From NCBI GenBank assembly GCA_045661225.1, contig JAZRFF010000011.1, positions 1 to 52,433 on the forward strand: 52,433 nt of DNA. Direction: 5' to 3'. Numbering within the stretch: the stretch's first letter is position 1; every line of letters starts with the position of its first letter. The position numbers and the translations under genes were made by a program. Under the pieces are notes generated by a model. The model was not told the DNA's origin and ran no database searches. It saw only the letters and a list, made by a program, of their open reading frames with translations. Shown one piece after another: positions 7,975 through 18,000 of the stretch. The stretch is from HGM04593 sp045661225 (GTDB taxonomy: Bacteria > Bacteroidota > Bacteroidia > Bacteroidales > Bacteroidaceae).

Positions 7975-9612
7975 ATGGCAAAAGAGATTCTGTTTAATAT
8001 GGACGCTCGCGACCAGCTTAAGAAGGGTGTCGATGAGCTTGCTAATGCAGTGAAGGTTACCCTCGGCCCTAAAGGTCGCAACGTAATCATCGAAAAGAAG
8101 TTCGGCGCTCCGCACATTACCAAAGACGGTGTGTCGGTGGCTAAGGAAATTGAGCTTGCCGATGCTTATATGAACACAGGCGCTCAGCTGGTTAAGTCAG
8201 TAGCGTCGAAGACCAACGACGATGCCGGCGACGGTACAACAACCGCTACATTGCTTGCACAGGCTATTATCACCGAGGGTCTGCGCAACGTTACGGCGGG
8301 TGCGAACCCAATGGACCTCAAGCGCGGTATCGACAAGGCTGTGACAAAAGTAGTGGAGTCAATCAAGGCTCAGAGCGAGGAGGTTGGCAACGACTACGAC
8401 AAGATTGAGCAGGTTGCCTCTATTTCGGCAAACAACGACGCCGAGATAGGTAAGCTCATTGCCGATGCTATGCGCAAGGTTTCAAAGGACGGTGTAATAA
8501 CAATCGAGGAGGCTAAGAGCCGCGACACCACCATCGGCGTTGTCGAGGGTATGCAATTCGACCGTGGTTACCTGTCGGCGTACTTCATCACCGATACCGA
8601 GAAGATGGAGTGTGAGATGGAGAACCCTTACGTGCTCATATATGACAAGAAAATTACCAATCTCAAGGATATGCTCCCCATTCTGGAGCCTGCTGTACAA
8701 ACCGGACGCCCCTTGCTTATCATTGCCGAGGACGTTGAGAGCGAGGCGCTCACGACATTGGTCGTAAACCGTTTGCGTACACAGCTGAAGATTTGCGCTG
8801 TTAAGGCTCCGGGATTCGGCGACCGCCGCAAGGATATGCTCGAGGATATTGCAACCCTCACAGGAGGTATTGTCATCAGCGAAGAGAAGGGCATAAAGCT
8901 TGAGCAGGCTACTCTTGAGATGTTGGGTACTTGCGGTAAAATTACTGTAAGCAAGGACAACACTACCATTGTCGATGGTAACGGTGACAAGGAGGCTATT
9001 GCACAGCGCGTAGCTCAAATTAAGGCACAGATTGCAGCGACAAAGAGCGACTATGACAAAGAGAAACTTCAGGAGCGTCTTGCGAAACTTGCAGGCGGTG
9101 TTGCAGTCCTTTATGTGGGTGCCGCTTCCGAGGTCGAGATGAAGGAGAAGAAGGACCGCGTCGACGATGCTCTTTGCGCTACACGTGCAGCTATCGAGGA
9201 GGGTATTGTTCCCGGTGGCGGCGTTGCTTACATTCGTTCAATCGACAGCCTCGAGAACCTCGCAACTGTGAACGAGGACGAAAAGACCGGTGTAGCCATC
9301 GTTAAACGTGCCATTGAGGAACCTTTGCGTCAGATTGTTGCCAATGCCGGCAAAGAGGGCGCAGTGGTAGTGCAGAAAGTACGCGAGGGCAATGGTGACT
9401 TTGGTTACAACGCTCGTGCCGATGTGTATGAGAATCTCTTCGCAGCAGGCGTTGTCGACCCTGCCAAGGTTACACGCGTGGCTCTTGAGAATGCTGCTTC
9501 AATAGCAGGAATGTTCCTCACAACCGAGTGTGTGATTGTTGAGAAAAAAGAGGACAAGCCCGAAATGCCAATGGGCGCTCCCGGAATGGGGGGAATGGGA
9601 GGTATGATGTAA
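7975..9612 (+). CDS. groEL: Chaperonin GroEL (60 kDa)
   Basis: A 545-residue chaperonin with the family hallmarks: KEILFNMDARDQLKKGVDELANAVKVTLGPKGRN at the N-terminus (first half of the equatorial ATP site), GDGTTTATLLAQ (residues about 86-97), and AAIEEGIVPGGGVAY near residue 405. The C-terminus is the usual flexible Gly-Met-rich tail (GMGGMGGMM). It forms the double-ring folding chamber with GroES. It is the second gene of the operon and is followed by a strong terminator at 9641-9670. Nothing unusual was seen; it gives a useful taxonomic marker for this window. Confidence 0.98.
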   Translation: MAKEILFNMDARDQLKKGVDELANAVKVTLGPKGRNVIIEKKFGAPHITKDGVSVAKEIELADAYMNTGAQLVKSVASKTNDDAGDGTTTATLLAQAIITEGLRNVTAGANPMDLKRGIDKAVTKVVESIKAQSEEVGNDYDKIEQVASISANNDAEIGKLIADAMRKVSKDGVITIEEAKSRDTTIGVVEGMQFDRGYLSAYFITDTEKMECEMENPYVLIYDKKITNLKDMLPILEPAVQTGRPLLIIAEDVESEALTTLVVNRLRTQLKICAVKAPGFGDRRKDMLEDIATLTGGIVISEEKGIKLEQATLEMLGTCGKITVSKDNTTIVDGNGDKEAIAQRVAQIKAQIAATKSDYDKEKLQERLAKLAGGVAVLYVGAASEVEMKEKKDRVDDALCATRAAIEEGIVPGGGVAYIRSIDSLENLATVNEDEKTGVAIVKRAIEEPLRQIVANAGKEGAVVVQKVREGNGDFGYNARADVYENLFAAGVVDPAKVTRVALENAASIAGMFLTTECVIVEKKEDKPEMPMGAPGMGGMGGMM

Positions 9613-9640
9613 TAGACTCCCGTCTTTAATTATAGCAATG

Positions 9641-9670
9641 GCGGCGCACTTTTTAGTGCGCTGCTTTTTA
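9641..9670 (+). terminator. Terminator of the groESL operon
   Basis: Stem GCGGCGCACT (9641-9650), TTTT loop, AGTGCGCTGC (9655-9664; one G-T pair), followed by TTTTTAT. Confidence 0.85.
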
Positions 9671-9797
9671 TCTTTCTACGGTAGTGAGGGGTGCGGCTTT
9701 AAAGCATTCTGATGGGTTGAAAATGTGCTCCCGTTCATAGCCGGTCAATGGAAAATTCGCATAAAATCCCTGTTAAACATTTAAAATAAGTAGAATA

Positions 9798-10103
9798 ATG
9801 TACCGTAAGTTTATTATAAATCAGGACGGAGTGTTGCTCTTCGGCAATGTCTATCAGCACCGCGAACTGTTGGGGTGGGGCGACTCTTGTCCTTATGGCG
9901 GTGGGTTGTGGCACTACGACGCTGCGCGTGGGGCTGTTCTTCTCTATGGCCGCTCGTTTGCTTTCGGCGCGCCGGCGGTGCAACAGGTGCGACGCGTCGA
10001 CTGGGAAAGTTTGGGTTGTGAACCTTGTCCCATATTCTATATGCCCGAATGGCCGCGCGAGGAGAGGCTTGTGCCTGTTGGCGCTCCGGGTGTGTTGCTG
10101 TGA
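9798..10103 (+). CDS. Small conserved-looking protein of unknown function (101 aa)
   Basis: A 101-residue protein starting MYRKFIINQDGVLLFGNVYQHRELL. It has no signal peptide or membrane segment, and it is rich in Gly, Trp, Tyr and Pro with two cysteines close together (GCEPCP), which might bind a metal. The first line looks like a recognisable 'hypothetical protein' opening seen in Bacteroidales, but I cannot name the family. It sits alone between the groESL terminator and a strong bidirectional terminator shared with the rhamnose genes. Another, overlapping frame on the same strand (9847-10176) is less plausible. I judge this a probable real gene from its position, its ATG with an A/T-rich upstream region, and its fit between the terminators. 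Confidence 0.6.
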   Translation: MYRKFIINQDGVLLFGNVYQHRELLGWGDSCPYGGGLWHYDAARGAVLLYGRSFAFGAPAVQQVRRVDWESLGCEPCPIFYMPEWPREERLVPVGAPGVLL

Positions 10104-10116
10104 GCCCGGTAAATGC

Positions 10117-10149
10117 AAACAAAGGGTGTGCGACGCACACCCTTTGTTT
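10117..10149. terminator. Bidirectional terminator
   Basis: A perfect 16-bp stem, AAACAAAGGGTGTGCG / CGCACACCCTTTGTTT, with a one-base spacer, flanked by T-runs on both strands. It separates the convergent 101-aa gene and rhaD. Confidence 0.9.
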
Positions 10150-10172
10150 TGTAATATGTTTATTGCGGCTGT

Positions 10173-10988
10173 TTAATAGCAATCGGGGAGGTTGAATGCA
10201 GGCACTAACGCATCGAGCTGCTCATCGGTCATACCCACCGGCTCGAATCCGGCCCAACGGGCGTTGAAATATATCTGTGCCGACTTGCTCATTGTGTCAA
10301 TGGCATCGAAACAGTCGATAATGTCGTCGCCAACGGCAAGGACACCGTGTTTCTCCCACAGGAGCATATCGTGTGTGCGCAGTTGCTCGATAGTGAGGCG
10401 TGCAAGCTCAATGGTGCCGGGAATTGCATAGGGTACAACGCCAATGCCTTTGGGCACCACAATGCGTGCCTCGGGAATCATACTCCACAGAGTGCGGGTG
10501 AGCAATTTAGAGCTCTCGAGGAACGGTTTGCAGTGCGAAAAACCTATAAGGTCGGTTGGGTGAGTGTGTAGCACGACCGTCGTGTTACGCCCTATGCTGC
10601 GCAGGTAGTTATGCATCATCAGGTGCGAGTGAATCTCCATTGTGGGGCACACCGGCTGCTCGGCAATAATTTCGAACGACGTGCCGTCGGGGGCGATGCG
10701 TATTATTGAACCGTTGTCGAACGGCGCTTGAGCCACATAGCGCATACGCTTGCCTGTTCCTGTAACGTAAAAAAAGTGTCCGCCCAAGCAGGGTACTGTC
10801 TCGGTGAGTTTGCGCGCGGGTGCAAGCGCCGGCAGGCTCTTTGCCTCCTCGCTCATCAGCGCTGTTACGTTCACCGATATATTTCCGCCGTTACGCTCGG
10901 CCCACCCTTTGGTCCATAGATAGCCTGCCACTTCGGCAATACGGTCAATTTCGGCCATCAGTTCCTTGTTGTTTCTTATAATTTCCAT
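10173..10988 (-). CDS. rhaD: Rhamnulose-1-phosphate aldolase
   Basis: A 271-residue class II aldolase that splits L-rhamnulose 1-phosphate into dihydroxyacetone phosphate and L-lactaldehyde in the cytoplasm. The zinc ligands H141 and H143 (HTHP) and H214 (WEKHG), the catalytic glutamate E118 (MEIH) and the phosphate-binding NGGN loop (33-36) fall almost exactly at the positions known from the E. coli enzyme. It lies 40 bp downstream of the rhamnulokinase gene on the same strand, so the two are probably one transcript. Rhamnose isomerase and permease genes are not in this window. Lactaldehyde made here could be reduced by an alcohol dehydrogenase such as the one at 23016, but that link is only inference. 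Confidence 0.95.
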   Translation of the reverse strand: MEIIRNNKELMAEIDRIAEVAGYLWTKGWAERNGGNISVNVTALMSEEAKSLPALAPARKLTETVPCLGGHFFYVTGTGKRMRYVAQAPFDNGSIIRIAPDGTSFEIIAEQPVCPTMEIHSHLMMHNYLRSIGRNTTVVLHTHPTDLIGFSHCKPFLESSKLLTRTLWSMIPEARIVVPKGIGVVPYAIPGTIELARLTIEQLRTHDMLLWEKHGVLAVGDDIIDCFDAIDTMSKSAQIYFNARWAGFEPVGMTDEQLDALVPAFNLPDCY

Positions 10989-11028
10989 AAAGGTTCTATT
11001 TTGTGATTTTTATCTTTTGCATTTTCTT

Positions 11029-12516
11029 TTATTCTTGTTTTTTGCCGGTGGTGATACTCTTGTAACGTGTGTATGCACTCTCCCACGCCTCACGGTCGTA
11101 CGGCGCGAATGTCTCGGTCTCTACGGCGCGGGCAATGAGGGCGCGCATCTCCCATCGGTCGCCGGCAAGGCCTGCTGCGCGTGCCTGCACCATACAGTTG
11201 CCTATGGCTGTCGCCTCGGAAGGACCTGCCACAACCGGCACTCCCGTTGCGTTAGCCGTCAGTTGGCTCATAAAGGTGTTCTTTGAGCCGCCGCCAATAA
11301 TGTGAAGCCTCTTTATGTCGTGTGGCGACACACGGCGCATACTCTCAAGAGTGTCGCGGTAACACAGTGCAAGGCTGTCGAAAATAGCGCGTACCGTCTG
11401 CGCGTCATTCCCGGGTGCGGGCTGTGCCGTACGTCGGCAGTAGTCGGCAATGGCCTCCTGCATACTCTTGGGGTTTGCGAAGAGTGCGTCGTTGGGGTCT
11501 ACAAGGCTGCGGAACGGTGTTGCCTCACGCGCCATAGCAATAATGTCGCTGTAACTATACTCCTTGCCATTGCGTTGCCACTCTTTGCGGCACTGTTCAA
11601 GCAGCCACATTCCGGTGATGTTGTTCAGAAAACAGGTGGTGCCGTCTATTCCACCCTCGTTGGTGAGGTTCAGGCGGCCGGTGGTGCTGTTTATTATGGG
11701 CTTTTCGCACTCAATGCCCATAAGGCTCCACGTGCCGCTGCTCAGGAATGCAAATTCTTTGTCGTTGGCGGGTATTGCAGCAATGGCCGATGCTGTGTCG
11801 TGTCCGGCTACGGCATATACCGGTACTTTGCCAACGCCCGTCTCGGCTGCAATACTGTCGCTGAGCGTTCCTATGAGTGTTCCGGGCATCACTATGGGCA
11901 ACAGAATGCCGGTGGGCAGCCCAACGGCTTCGACAAGTTTCTTGTCGAACTGCTTGCTCTCCGGGCATACCATCTGAGAGGTCGACGCCTCGGTATATTC
12001 GCACACCATAGAGCCTGTGAGCATATAGGCAAGAAGGTCGGGCATAAACAGAATCTTATCGGCGTTTTTCAGCGGGGCGTACCCCTCGCGCTTGGCCGCA
12101 AAAAGCTGGTAAAGAGTGTTGAAGTTCATTATTTGAATACCCGTGCGCGCATACACCTCGTCGCGTGGAATTATTTTGAACAACTCCTCGGGGGCATTGT
12201 CGGTATAAGGGTCGCGGTAGGCACGCGGCAGTCCCAATATGGAACCGTCGTCGGCAATGTAGCCAAAGTCTACACCCCAAGTGTCAATGCCTATGGAGTG
12301 AATAGCTATTCCGCGTTGTTTGCACATTGCGAGCGCCTGCTTAAGTTCATTGTAAAGGCTGTATATGTTCCAGTAGAACTTACCGTGCAGCTCCATTATG
12401 GCATTAGGGAAACGGTGTATCTCCTCCAATGTCAGTCTGCCGTCGTGCAGTGTGCCTGCAACGGCTCGACCGCTTGTGGCTCCAAGGTCGAATGCAAGGA
12501 ATGTGTGCTTGTCCAT
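11029..12516 (-). CDS. rhaB: Rhamnulokinase
   Basis: A FGGY-family sugar kinase of 495 residues that phosphorylates L-rhamnulose at O1 with ATP. The N-terminal phosphate loop FLAFDLGATSGR, the substrate-side motif GIDTWGVDFG, AGHDTASA in the middle and the C-terminal adenosine motif HIIGGGSKNTFMSQLTAN are all visible. The frame is open 25 codons further upstream to 12591, but the family begins near MDKHTFLAFDLG, and the upstream codons overlap the predicted promoter, so I place the start at 12516. It is followed by rhaD, giving a two-gene rhamnose module. A -7 box with a dispersed palindromic element lies directly upstream. Confidence 0.93.
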   Translation of the reverse strand: MDKHTFLAFDLGATSGRAVAGTLHDGRLTLEEIHRFPNAIMELHGKFYWNIYSLYNELKQALAMCKQRGIAIHSIGIDTWGVDFGYIADDGSILGLPRAYRDPYTDNAPEELFKIIPRDEVYARTGIQIMNFNTLYQLFAAKREGYAPLKNADKILFMPDLLAYMLTGSMVCEYTEASTSQMVCPESKQFDKKLVEAVGLPTGILLPIVMPGTLIGTLSDSIAAETGVGKVPVYAVAGHDTASAIAAIPANDKEFAFLSSGTWSLMGIECEKPIINSTTGRLNLTNEGGIDGTTCFLNNITGMWLLEQCRKEWQRNGKEYSYSDIIAMAREATPFRSLVDPNDALFANPKSMQEAIADYCRRTAQPAPGNDAQTVRAIFDSLALCYRDTLESMRRVSPHDIKRLHIIGGGSKNTFMSQLTANATGVPVVAGPSEATAIGNCMVQARAAGLAGDRWEMRALIARAVETETFAPYDREAWESAYTRYKSITTGKKQE

Positions 12517-12590
12517 CTTATGCTGTTTTTTTGTTTGTCGTCGCAACGCCACGTCTGTGACACAATGTCTCTTTGCGTATGCTCCTAGCA

Positions 12591-12598
12591 CAAAGATA
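12591..12598 (-). promoter_or_regulatory. -7 promoter box for rhaBD
   Basis: On the reverse strand TATCTTTG, a perfect TAnnTTTG, follows directly after the CGCTCGTTTG end of a dispersed palindromic element. The predicted start of transcription is near 12580, about 65 nt before the rhaB ATG. No clean -33 TTTG at 19-20 bp spacing was found. Confidence 0.55.
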
Positions 12599-12750
12599 GC
12601 AACAAACGAGCGAGAAATATAAAGCTTGCTTTAATATTTCTCACAGCGAGTGCCGAAAATCTTCGAGATTTATCTCAAAGAGCAACAAACGAGCGAGAAA
12701 TATAAAGCTTGCTTTAATATTTCTTACAGCGAGTGCCGAAAATCTTCGAG
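12598..12750 (-). repeat. Dispersed palindromic element, copies B1 and B2
   Basis: Two nearly identical 70-bp copies, 12598-12667 and 12681-12750, separated by 13 bp. Each carries ACGAGCGAGAAATAT, a central AAGCTTGCTT palindrome, ATATTTCT and GCGAGTGCCGAAAATC. They can fold as hairpins through GAGAAATAT/ATATTTCTC. The gene-proximal copy abuts the rhaBD -7 box; the distal copy has only a degraded box. Confidence 0.85.
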
Positions 12751-12918
12751 GTCTGTTTTTTTGCAGCAAGATAGTTGTTCGGGCCTGTCCGAAAATAACT
12801 TTTGTGTGTAGGCTGTTAAACAGTATAAAAATGAGGAAAACGGGCAGAGATAACCGTTTTCCTCACAGCAAGGTCACGATTCCGAATATCGTTCCCAAGC
12901 CTTTTAATATGCGTAATT

Positions 12919-13137
12919 TTATATCTCTTTATCGAATCCGAGGTCTTTACTGTAATATTTGAAAAAATCGTGATTGAGAATAATTGATATTTTAACAAGT
13001 AAAGCCGAATCAATACTCTCGCGTTTGAATATACTGTAAATATTGGTGCGGTCACAGCATAATTGTTTCGCAAACCAAGAGACGGGGTAGCCTTGCTCGT
13101 CAAACCTTTCTTTGATGATATTGCCTATATGGACCAT
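12919..13137 (-). CDS. Small HTH (XRE-like) DNA-binding protein
   Basis: A 72-residue protein with an apparent helix-turn-helix in its first 55 residues (GNIIKERFDEQGYPVSWFAKQLCCDRTNIYSIFKRESIDSALLVKISIIL). The layout matches the short Bacteroidetes XRE-like proteins that consist of the DNA-binding domain alone. It is encoded alone, on the same strand as rhaBD but upstream of them and separated by about 400 bp with two repeat copies, so there is no clear target. The length, the strong HTH pattern and the AT-rich upstream region support a real gene. Confidence 0.75.
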   Translation of the reverse strand: MVHIGNIIKERFDEQGYPVSWFAKQLCCDRTNIYSIFKRESIDSALLVKISIILNHDFFKYYSKDLGFDKEI

Positions 13138-13588
13138 TGCTTGATTTTTTTTATGCGATTAATCTTGTATATGTGGTGCAAAAATAGAGTTGTATAATCT
13201 AAATTCAAACATTTTTATGTTATTATATTTCTACAATTGATTGAGAAACAGCGGTATACCCACTGCTTTTTTATAGAACCGATATACTTTGACGTTTCTC
13301 TACAAAGCGCAAAAACCAATCAGAGCCTTGCTGTTTGTGTTTCTTGTAATGCAAATTGCAGTTCTTTTTTTATAAAAAAATTAACAATCGTGAATGTTTA
13401 TATATTTTGTATAAACAACTGCCCCCCCCCCTTTTTGTTCCGGTAGAGGTGTTAAAAATCATTATAACTATTTAAGAATATTTGTAACATTGTGCGTTTG
13501 AAGAGGTTGCGTCTTTTTCCCCCGAAAATGCCGCTTCTTTAGTGCACATTCCGTTTGCACAACTTTTTATTTCTCCAAAAAATATTTC
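13138..13588. other. Intergenic region with a C10 homopolymer
   Basis: No convincing gene was seen in these 450 bp. The stretch is AT-rich apart from a run of ten C at 13422-13431 followed by CTTTTTG. A 69-codon open frame crosses it but has no recognisable protein features. The C-run could vary in length by slippage; it is too far (230 bp) from the cyclophilin start to decide a frame. Confidence 0.5.
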
Positions 13589-13596
13589 TACATTTG
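13589..13596 (+). promoter_or_regulatory. -7 promoter box for the cyclophilin gene
   Basis: TACATTTG matches TAnnTTTG; a weak TTTT lies 20 bp upstream (565-568 of the 13 kb block). The leader to the ATG at 13661 would be about 60 nt. Confidence 0.5.
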
Positions 13597-13660
13597 TGCC
13601 TTGTCGGCGTTACGCTTGTTAGGCCGATGTGTTTTTATGCTTGAATAATACATATATATA

Positions 13661-14404
13661 ATGGCAAAAGTTAAAATTACAACAACTATGGGCGACATTA
13701 CAGTGCGCCTTTATGACGAGACACCTCTGCACCGTGACAATTTTTTGAAACTCGCGTCCGAGGGCTTCTTCAACGGAACTCTGTTCCATCGTGTGATAAA
13801 GGATTTTATGATTCAGGGTGGTGACCCCGAGAGTAAGGGTGCTCCGGCGGGCAAGAATCTGGGAAGCGGCGGTCCGGGATATAACATTCCTGCCGAGATT
13901 CAGCCGGCAACGCTTTTCCACAAGCGTGGTGCTTTGAGCGCAGCGCGCCTTGGCGACGAGGTGAACCCGGCAAAAGAGAGCAGTGGCAGCCAATTCTATA
14001 TTGTTTGGGGAAAGGTTTATAAAGCAGCCGAACTAAAACAACTGGAGCATCAGATGAAGATGCAGCAGGAACAGAATATCTTTAATGCGCTTGCAATGGA
14101 GCGTCGCGAAGAGATAATGAATCTCCGCCGCAACCGCGACCGCGAGGGCTTGATGGAGCTACAGGATAAATTGGCCAAAATGGCAATGGAGAAGAGCAAG
14201 GAGCTTGGAGCACCCTCTTTCACTCCTCATCAGGTTGAAGCATATACCACAGTGGGCGGCACTCCATTCCTCGATGGCGGATACACCGTTTTCGGCGAGG
14301 TTGAAGAGGGCCTGGATATTGTTGAGGCGATACAAAATGCAGAGACCTCGATGGGAGACCGTCCAAAGAGCGATGTGGTGATGACCGTGACGGTTGTGGA
14401 GTGA
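13661..14404 (+). CDS. Cyclophilin-type peptidyl-prolyl isomerase
   Basis: A 247-residue cyclophilin. The catalytic core is easy to see: GDITVRLYDETPLHRDNFLKL at the start, FHRVIKDFMIQGGDP (active-site arginine, residues about 46-60), SSGSQFYIVWG and the C-terminal LDGGYTVFGEV. The enzyme speeds cis-trans isomerisation of peptide-proline bonds. About 70 residues of charged, probably helical sequence (residues about 125-195, with MKMQQEQN and RREEIMNLRRNRDREG) are inserted in the core; this is known in Bacteroidetes members and makes the protein longer than the usual 170. There is no signal peptide, so it is cytoplasmic. It is monocistronic, with a terminator at 14512-14561. Confidence 0.93.
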   Translation: MAKVKITTTMGDITVRLYDETPLHRDNFLKLASEGFFNGTLFHRVIKDFMIQGGDPESKGAPAGKNLGSGGPGYNIPAEIQPATLFHKRGALSAARLGDEVNPAKESSGSQFYIVWGKVYKAAELKQLEHQMKMQQEQNIFNALAMERREEIMNLRRNRDREGLMELQDKLAKMAMEKSKELGAPSFTPHQVEAYTTVGGTPFLDGGYTVFGEVEEGLDIVEAIQNAETSMGDRPKSDVVMTVTVVE

Positions 14405-14511
14405 TTGAAAGGTTGAATGTGCGGGACATCTATTTTTAAAAAGATTACCTTATATATATCATAAGCGCCATTGTTGGTTTTTGATGATGGGAATGATGCT
14501 CCCAAAAACGC

Positions 14512-14561
14512 AAAAAAGAGAAGAGTTGCCCAAAAAACAAAAAGGGTCTCTTCTCTTTTTT
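14512..14561 (+). terminator. Terminator after the cyclophilin gene
   Basis: Long stem AAAAAAGAGAAGAG (14512-14525) with CTCTTCTCTTTTTT (14548-14561), loop of 22 nt, ending in a T-run. Confidence 0.75.
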
Positions 14562-15078
14562 TAATTTATGTGGTTGATTTTTTATAGGGCACAAAATAGA
14601 GCATAGCTTTTTAGCAACGAGAGGGTGTCGGCTCCTTTTTTTTGTGCTTGCCCGCGCTGTCGAGCGCGTGTTTTTCTTCTTTTTCCTCTTTTTCTCTTGT
14701 TTAAAATGTAGTAAACAAGCGTGTGGCTTTTCTGCTGTTCGGGCTTGTAAAAACCTTTACAGGCTACCAATCTCGGTACATTTTTTGCCGTTTTTTTAAT
14801 GTATAACCCCAACTACCCCTGTTTACATTTCGGTTTACATTTGCAGCTTTTATTCTTTACAGATATTAGTAGTCCGAAATGTAGGATTCCGTTGTTTGAG
14901 ACTTGTAATTTATGAAAGTAATTTTGTAACAGGGATATTGTTGCTTGTTTTATGGCGGCAACCGACAAGGGGTTGTCGTTATAATTTAAGTTGCCGGTGC
15001 AACAGGGGAATAGGGGGCGCAAGTGAGTGGCTGCCGGCATTCCGGATTGTATAATAATATTGATTAAAATACATATTT
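14562..15078. other. Long upstream region of the BspA-like gene
   Basis: About 500 bp without a supported gene. A second hairpin, CGCGCT-GTCG-AGCGCG (14653-14668) followed by GTGTTTTT, could be another terminator. The promoter at 14895-14926 lies in the right half. Short reverse-strand open frames here show no protein character. Confidence 0.5.
14895..14926 (+). promoter_or_regulatory. Bacteroidales promoter for the 2144-aa surface protein
   Basis: TTTG (14895-14898), 20 bp, TAATTTTG (14919-14926), which fits both consensus boxes. The start of transcription would be near 14933 and the leader about 145 nt, which is long. Confidence 0.7.
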
Positions 15079-18000
15079 ATGAGAAAAAGAAAATTGTTTT
15101 TTATTGCAGTAGCATCGTGCCTGATGCTTGCTTTGCCTGTCAAGGCTTATGCCGACAGTTTGGCGACTGCACAAGGGGTTGAAGGAAAAAAGACGCTTCC
15201 TTATCCTCGTGCAACAAAAGCTGTTCCGGCATCGGCTATGGAATATGATTCTATAGCGGGTTGTTTTGTGGTGCGCGATACCATTGCCGGCGCTCCCTCA
15301 CGCGAGGGCTTGCGTTCTGTTGCTTCGCGGGTTGTAACCCGAGCTGCTTCAGCTTTTACCGAGGCCGGTGTGCAGTATGGCTATTTTGGCGACCAGCTTT
15401 CGAGCGACAACATCGATGAGATGAAAGCGTTGCTCCAGCCTTGGGCCAATAAAATAAAGAATCTCGATATCGACAGCTTGCTAAGCCCTGCACACGACGG
15501 CAGTGAGACTTGGTATATGCAGATTGTTGGTGTCAACAATGATGCCCTTGATGCCGTAGACGGCGAAATGCGCATCTACAACGATATAGGTACTCTCTGG
15601 AATTACAAGACTATTGCCATAGACAGCACCGCCTTGCGAGGCAACGAGCACATAAAGAAGGTTGTGTTCGAGGATTGTGCATCGGGAACGGAAAATGCTA
15701 AAACCTATTTGAGAATGGTAATTCACGACGGTGCGTTCAAGGATTGTAAGAACTTGAAAGAGTTCAATATGTACTATCTTGTAACAGAAGGTGATAATAA
15801 CTATCAAATGCTATATCCCTGGGATATATACATAGGCGATAATGTATTTGACGGTTGTCACCCCGATTTCCGCATTGTGGTTGCTCCACAGTTGTATAAC
15901 TACTTTATAGTTGATGACAACTGGGGTAAATACGCCGACAGGATTGTGGCATCGGACTACCTGCCTACAACTTATGCCCCTATCACATTTGAAGGTGTGA
16001 CATACGACTATGCGGCCAACTCGCTGAATACATTGCCTACATCGGAACTTACCCGTTTGCAATCGTCGTGGTGGAATGCTGCCATTATTGGTGCTGAAGT
16101 TGCCATAGCAATAGCTACTTGGGGAATAGCAAATACATCAATCACATCAGCTAAAGCATCACTTCAAACATCAATAGAAGCAGCTAGAATTAAATTAGAC
16201 TTTGCCAAATGGGCCTTGGACCTTAGCGACGTGGGATTAAAAACCGCGATAAAAGACGCGCTAAAGAGTAAAGCTACAATATTACAATCGGTCCTTGAAG
16301 CTGTCAAAGAAAGTCATAAGACGACTCTGCTTGCATATACTACAGCTAAAGAAGCATACACCGCAGCCCTTGGTGCTACAGTTGCAACCGAAACATACTA
16401 TATGATAGCTGCCGGTGTGAGCGCAGCAACGGTTCCGGGTGTAAATGGTTTGAGTTATATCGCCAATACTGTAGGAAATAAAGCCCGTCGTGAGCCAACT
16501 TGGGCTATGTCAGGACAATGGTTGTTTACAGAGAACAAGCATACCATATACCATATGTATGTGAAAGATGTTGAAAATAAAGAGACTATTACACTGTATA
16601 ATGACATAGGTTCAGCCTATAACTACAAAACTGTGGCTATTGGTCGTGATGCATTCCGTGGCAAAAACAATTTGAAAACTTTGAAGTTCGAAGATGTGAA
16701 CACCGGCGAGATGTATGCGTCTATGACTATTGTTATTCCCGACTCGGCGTTCCTTGGCTGTTCAAATCTTGAAACAGTGGATTTGATTATGCGCAGCAAC
16801 TACACCGACCGCGATGTTGCTCTTGGTCCTGAGAACTTTATCCTTTGTGGCGAAGATATCTTTGCCGGCTGCGACACTGCTAAACTGAAAATTCGTGTCG
16901 GCGCCGAAAAGTACGAAGAGTTTGCCGAAAATACTTATTGGAAAAAGTATAAGAACTGCTTTGAAGTGGTTGATGTACCTGAAAACATTGACTATGTCGA
17001 TTTCGGTGCTCAATATAGCTACACATTTGAAAACAACACGTTGAAAAAGCAAACCTATATTGGAGAGCACACAATAGAACACTTGCACATCATCGGTCAG
17101 GATAAAGAAGAACTCGCGAGTCAGGACGGTGAAGTGGGACTTTTCAATGATATAGGTGCCTATAACAACTACAAGCTTGACTATGTGAAGAATAAGGCCT
17201 TCTATGGCAGCGAGGAACTTAAGGGTATCTCTATGTTCGACCTCAAGGGTTCGGCAGGTTTCGGTGATGCCTATACCGACTTGTCGCTTGCGCTTCAGGA
17301 CTCGGCTTTTGCCCATTGCCCCAACTTGGAGTATATCAATATGCTCTATTTCCGCACCGATGGAACCAACTCGGTAGAGCCGATGGATCCAAGGCGTGTG
17401 CAATTGGAGAGTGGTGTGTTTGCCGGCAGCGACAAGTTCAAGGTGAAGATGGTGACTACTGCCGTCGAGAGCTTTAAGGCCGATACCGCCTGGGCAAAAT
17501 ATGAAGACCGATTCCTCCCAAGTTTCATCTTGACAAAAGACCCTGTATTGATAGATATTCTTGAGGATTGCGGTATGGAGTATGAATCGCCAATTACCGG
17601 TGGAAGCTTCGACATTTATGATGTGATGCAGGTTACAGACCCATCTATACTCAACGGCAAGTTCCAGGGTAAGGAACTTACCGTGTTCCACGAATTCAAG
17701 GCTTTTGAGTGCATAGGCCTTGACCACATAGGTGAAGCCTGGTTCAAGGAGTGCACCAAACTGCAGGACATTGAGCTCCCTTCTACGTTAAAGGATATCT
17801 GCAAGCAGGCCTTCTATAACTGTCAGTTGCTTGACGATGTGGTTATACCGGCAGGCGTAATAGCAATTGGTGACGAAGCGTTCGCCGGGTGTACCAACCT
17901 CAAGAGTATCACCCTCCTGTCTACTGCACCGGCCGGCCTTGGAGAGAATGTGTTTGCCAATATGCCCGAGGACTATGTAATCTATGTTCCCGAAGCGGCA

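Noticed and set aside
10220..10250. GGCTCGAATCCGGCC resembling a tRNA T-arm
   Set aside because: It lies within the rhaD coding sequence, and no acceptor or anticodon stems surround it.
11302..12588. Long open frame (428 codons) on the forward strand opposite rhaB
   Set aside because: It is antisense to a certain rhamnulokinase; the translation shows no family motifs and has an odd composition.
12516..12591. Upstream start of rhaB giving 25 extra residues
   Set aside because: The family N-terminus begins at the ATG at 12516, and the extra codons overlap the predicted transcription start.
13422..13431. C10 tract as a phase-variation switch
   Set aside because: It is not within or just before a gene, so no frame or promoter effect can be argued.
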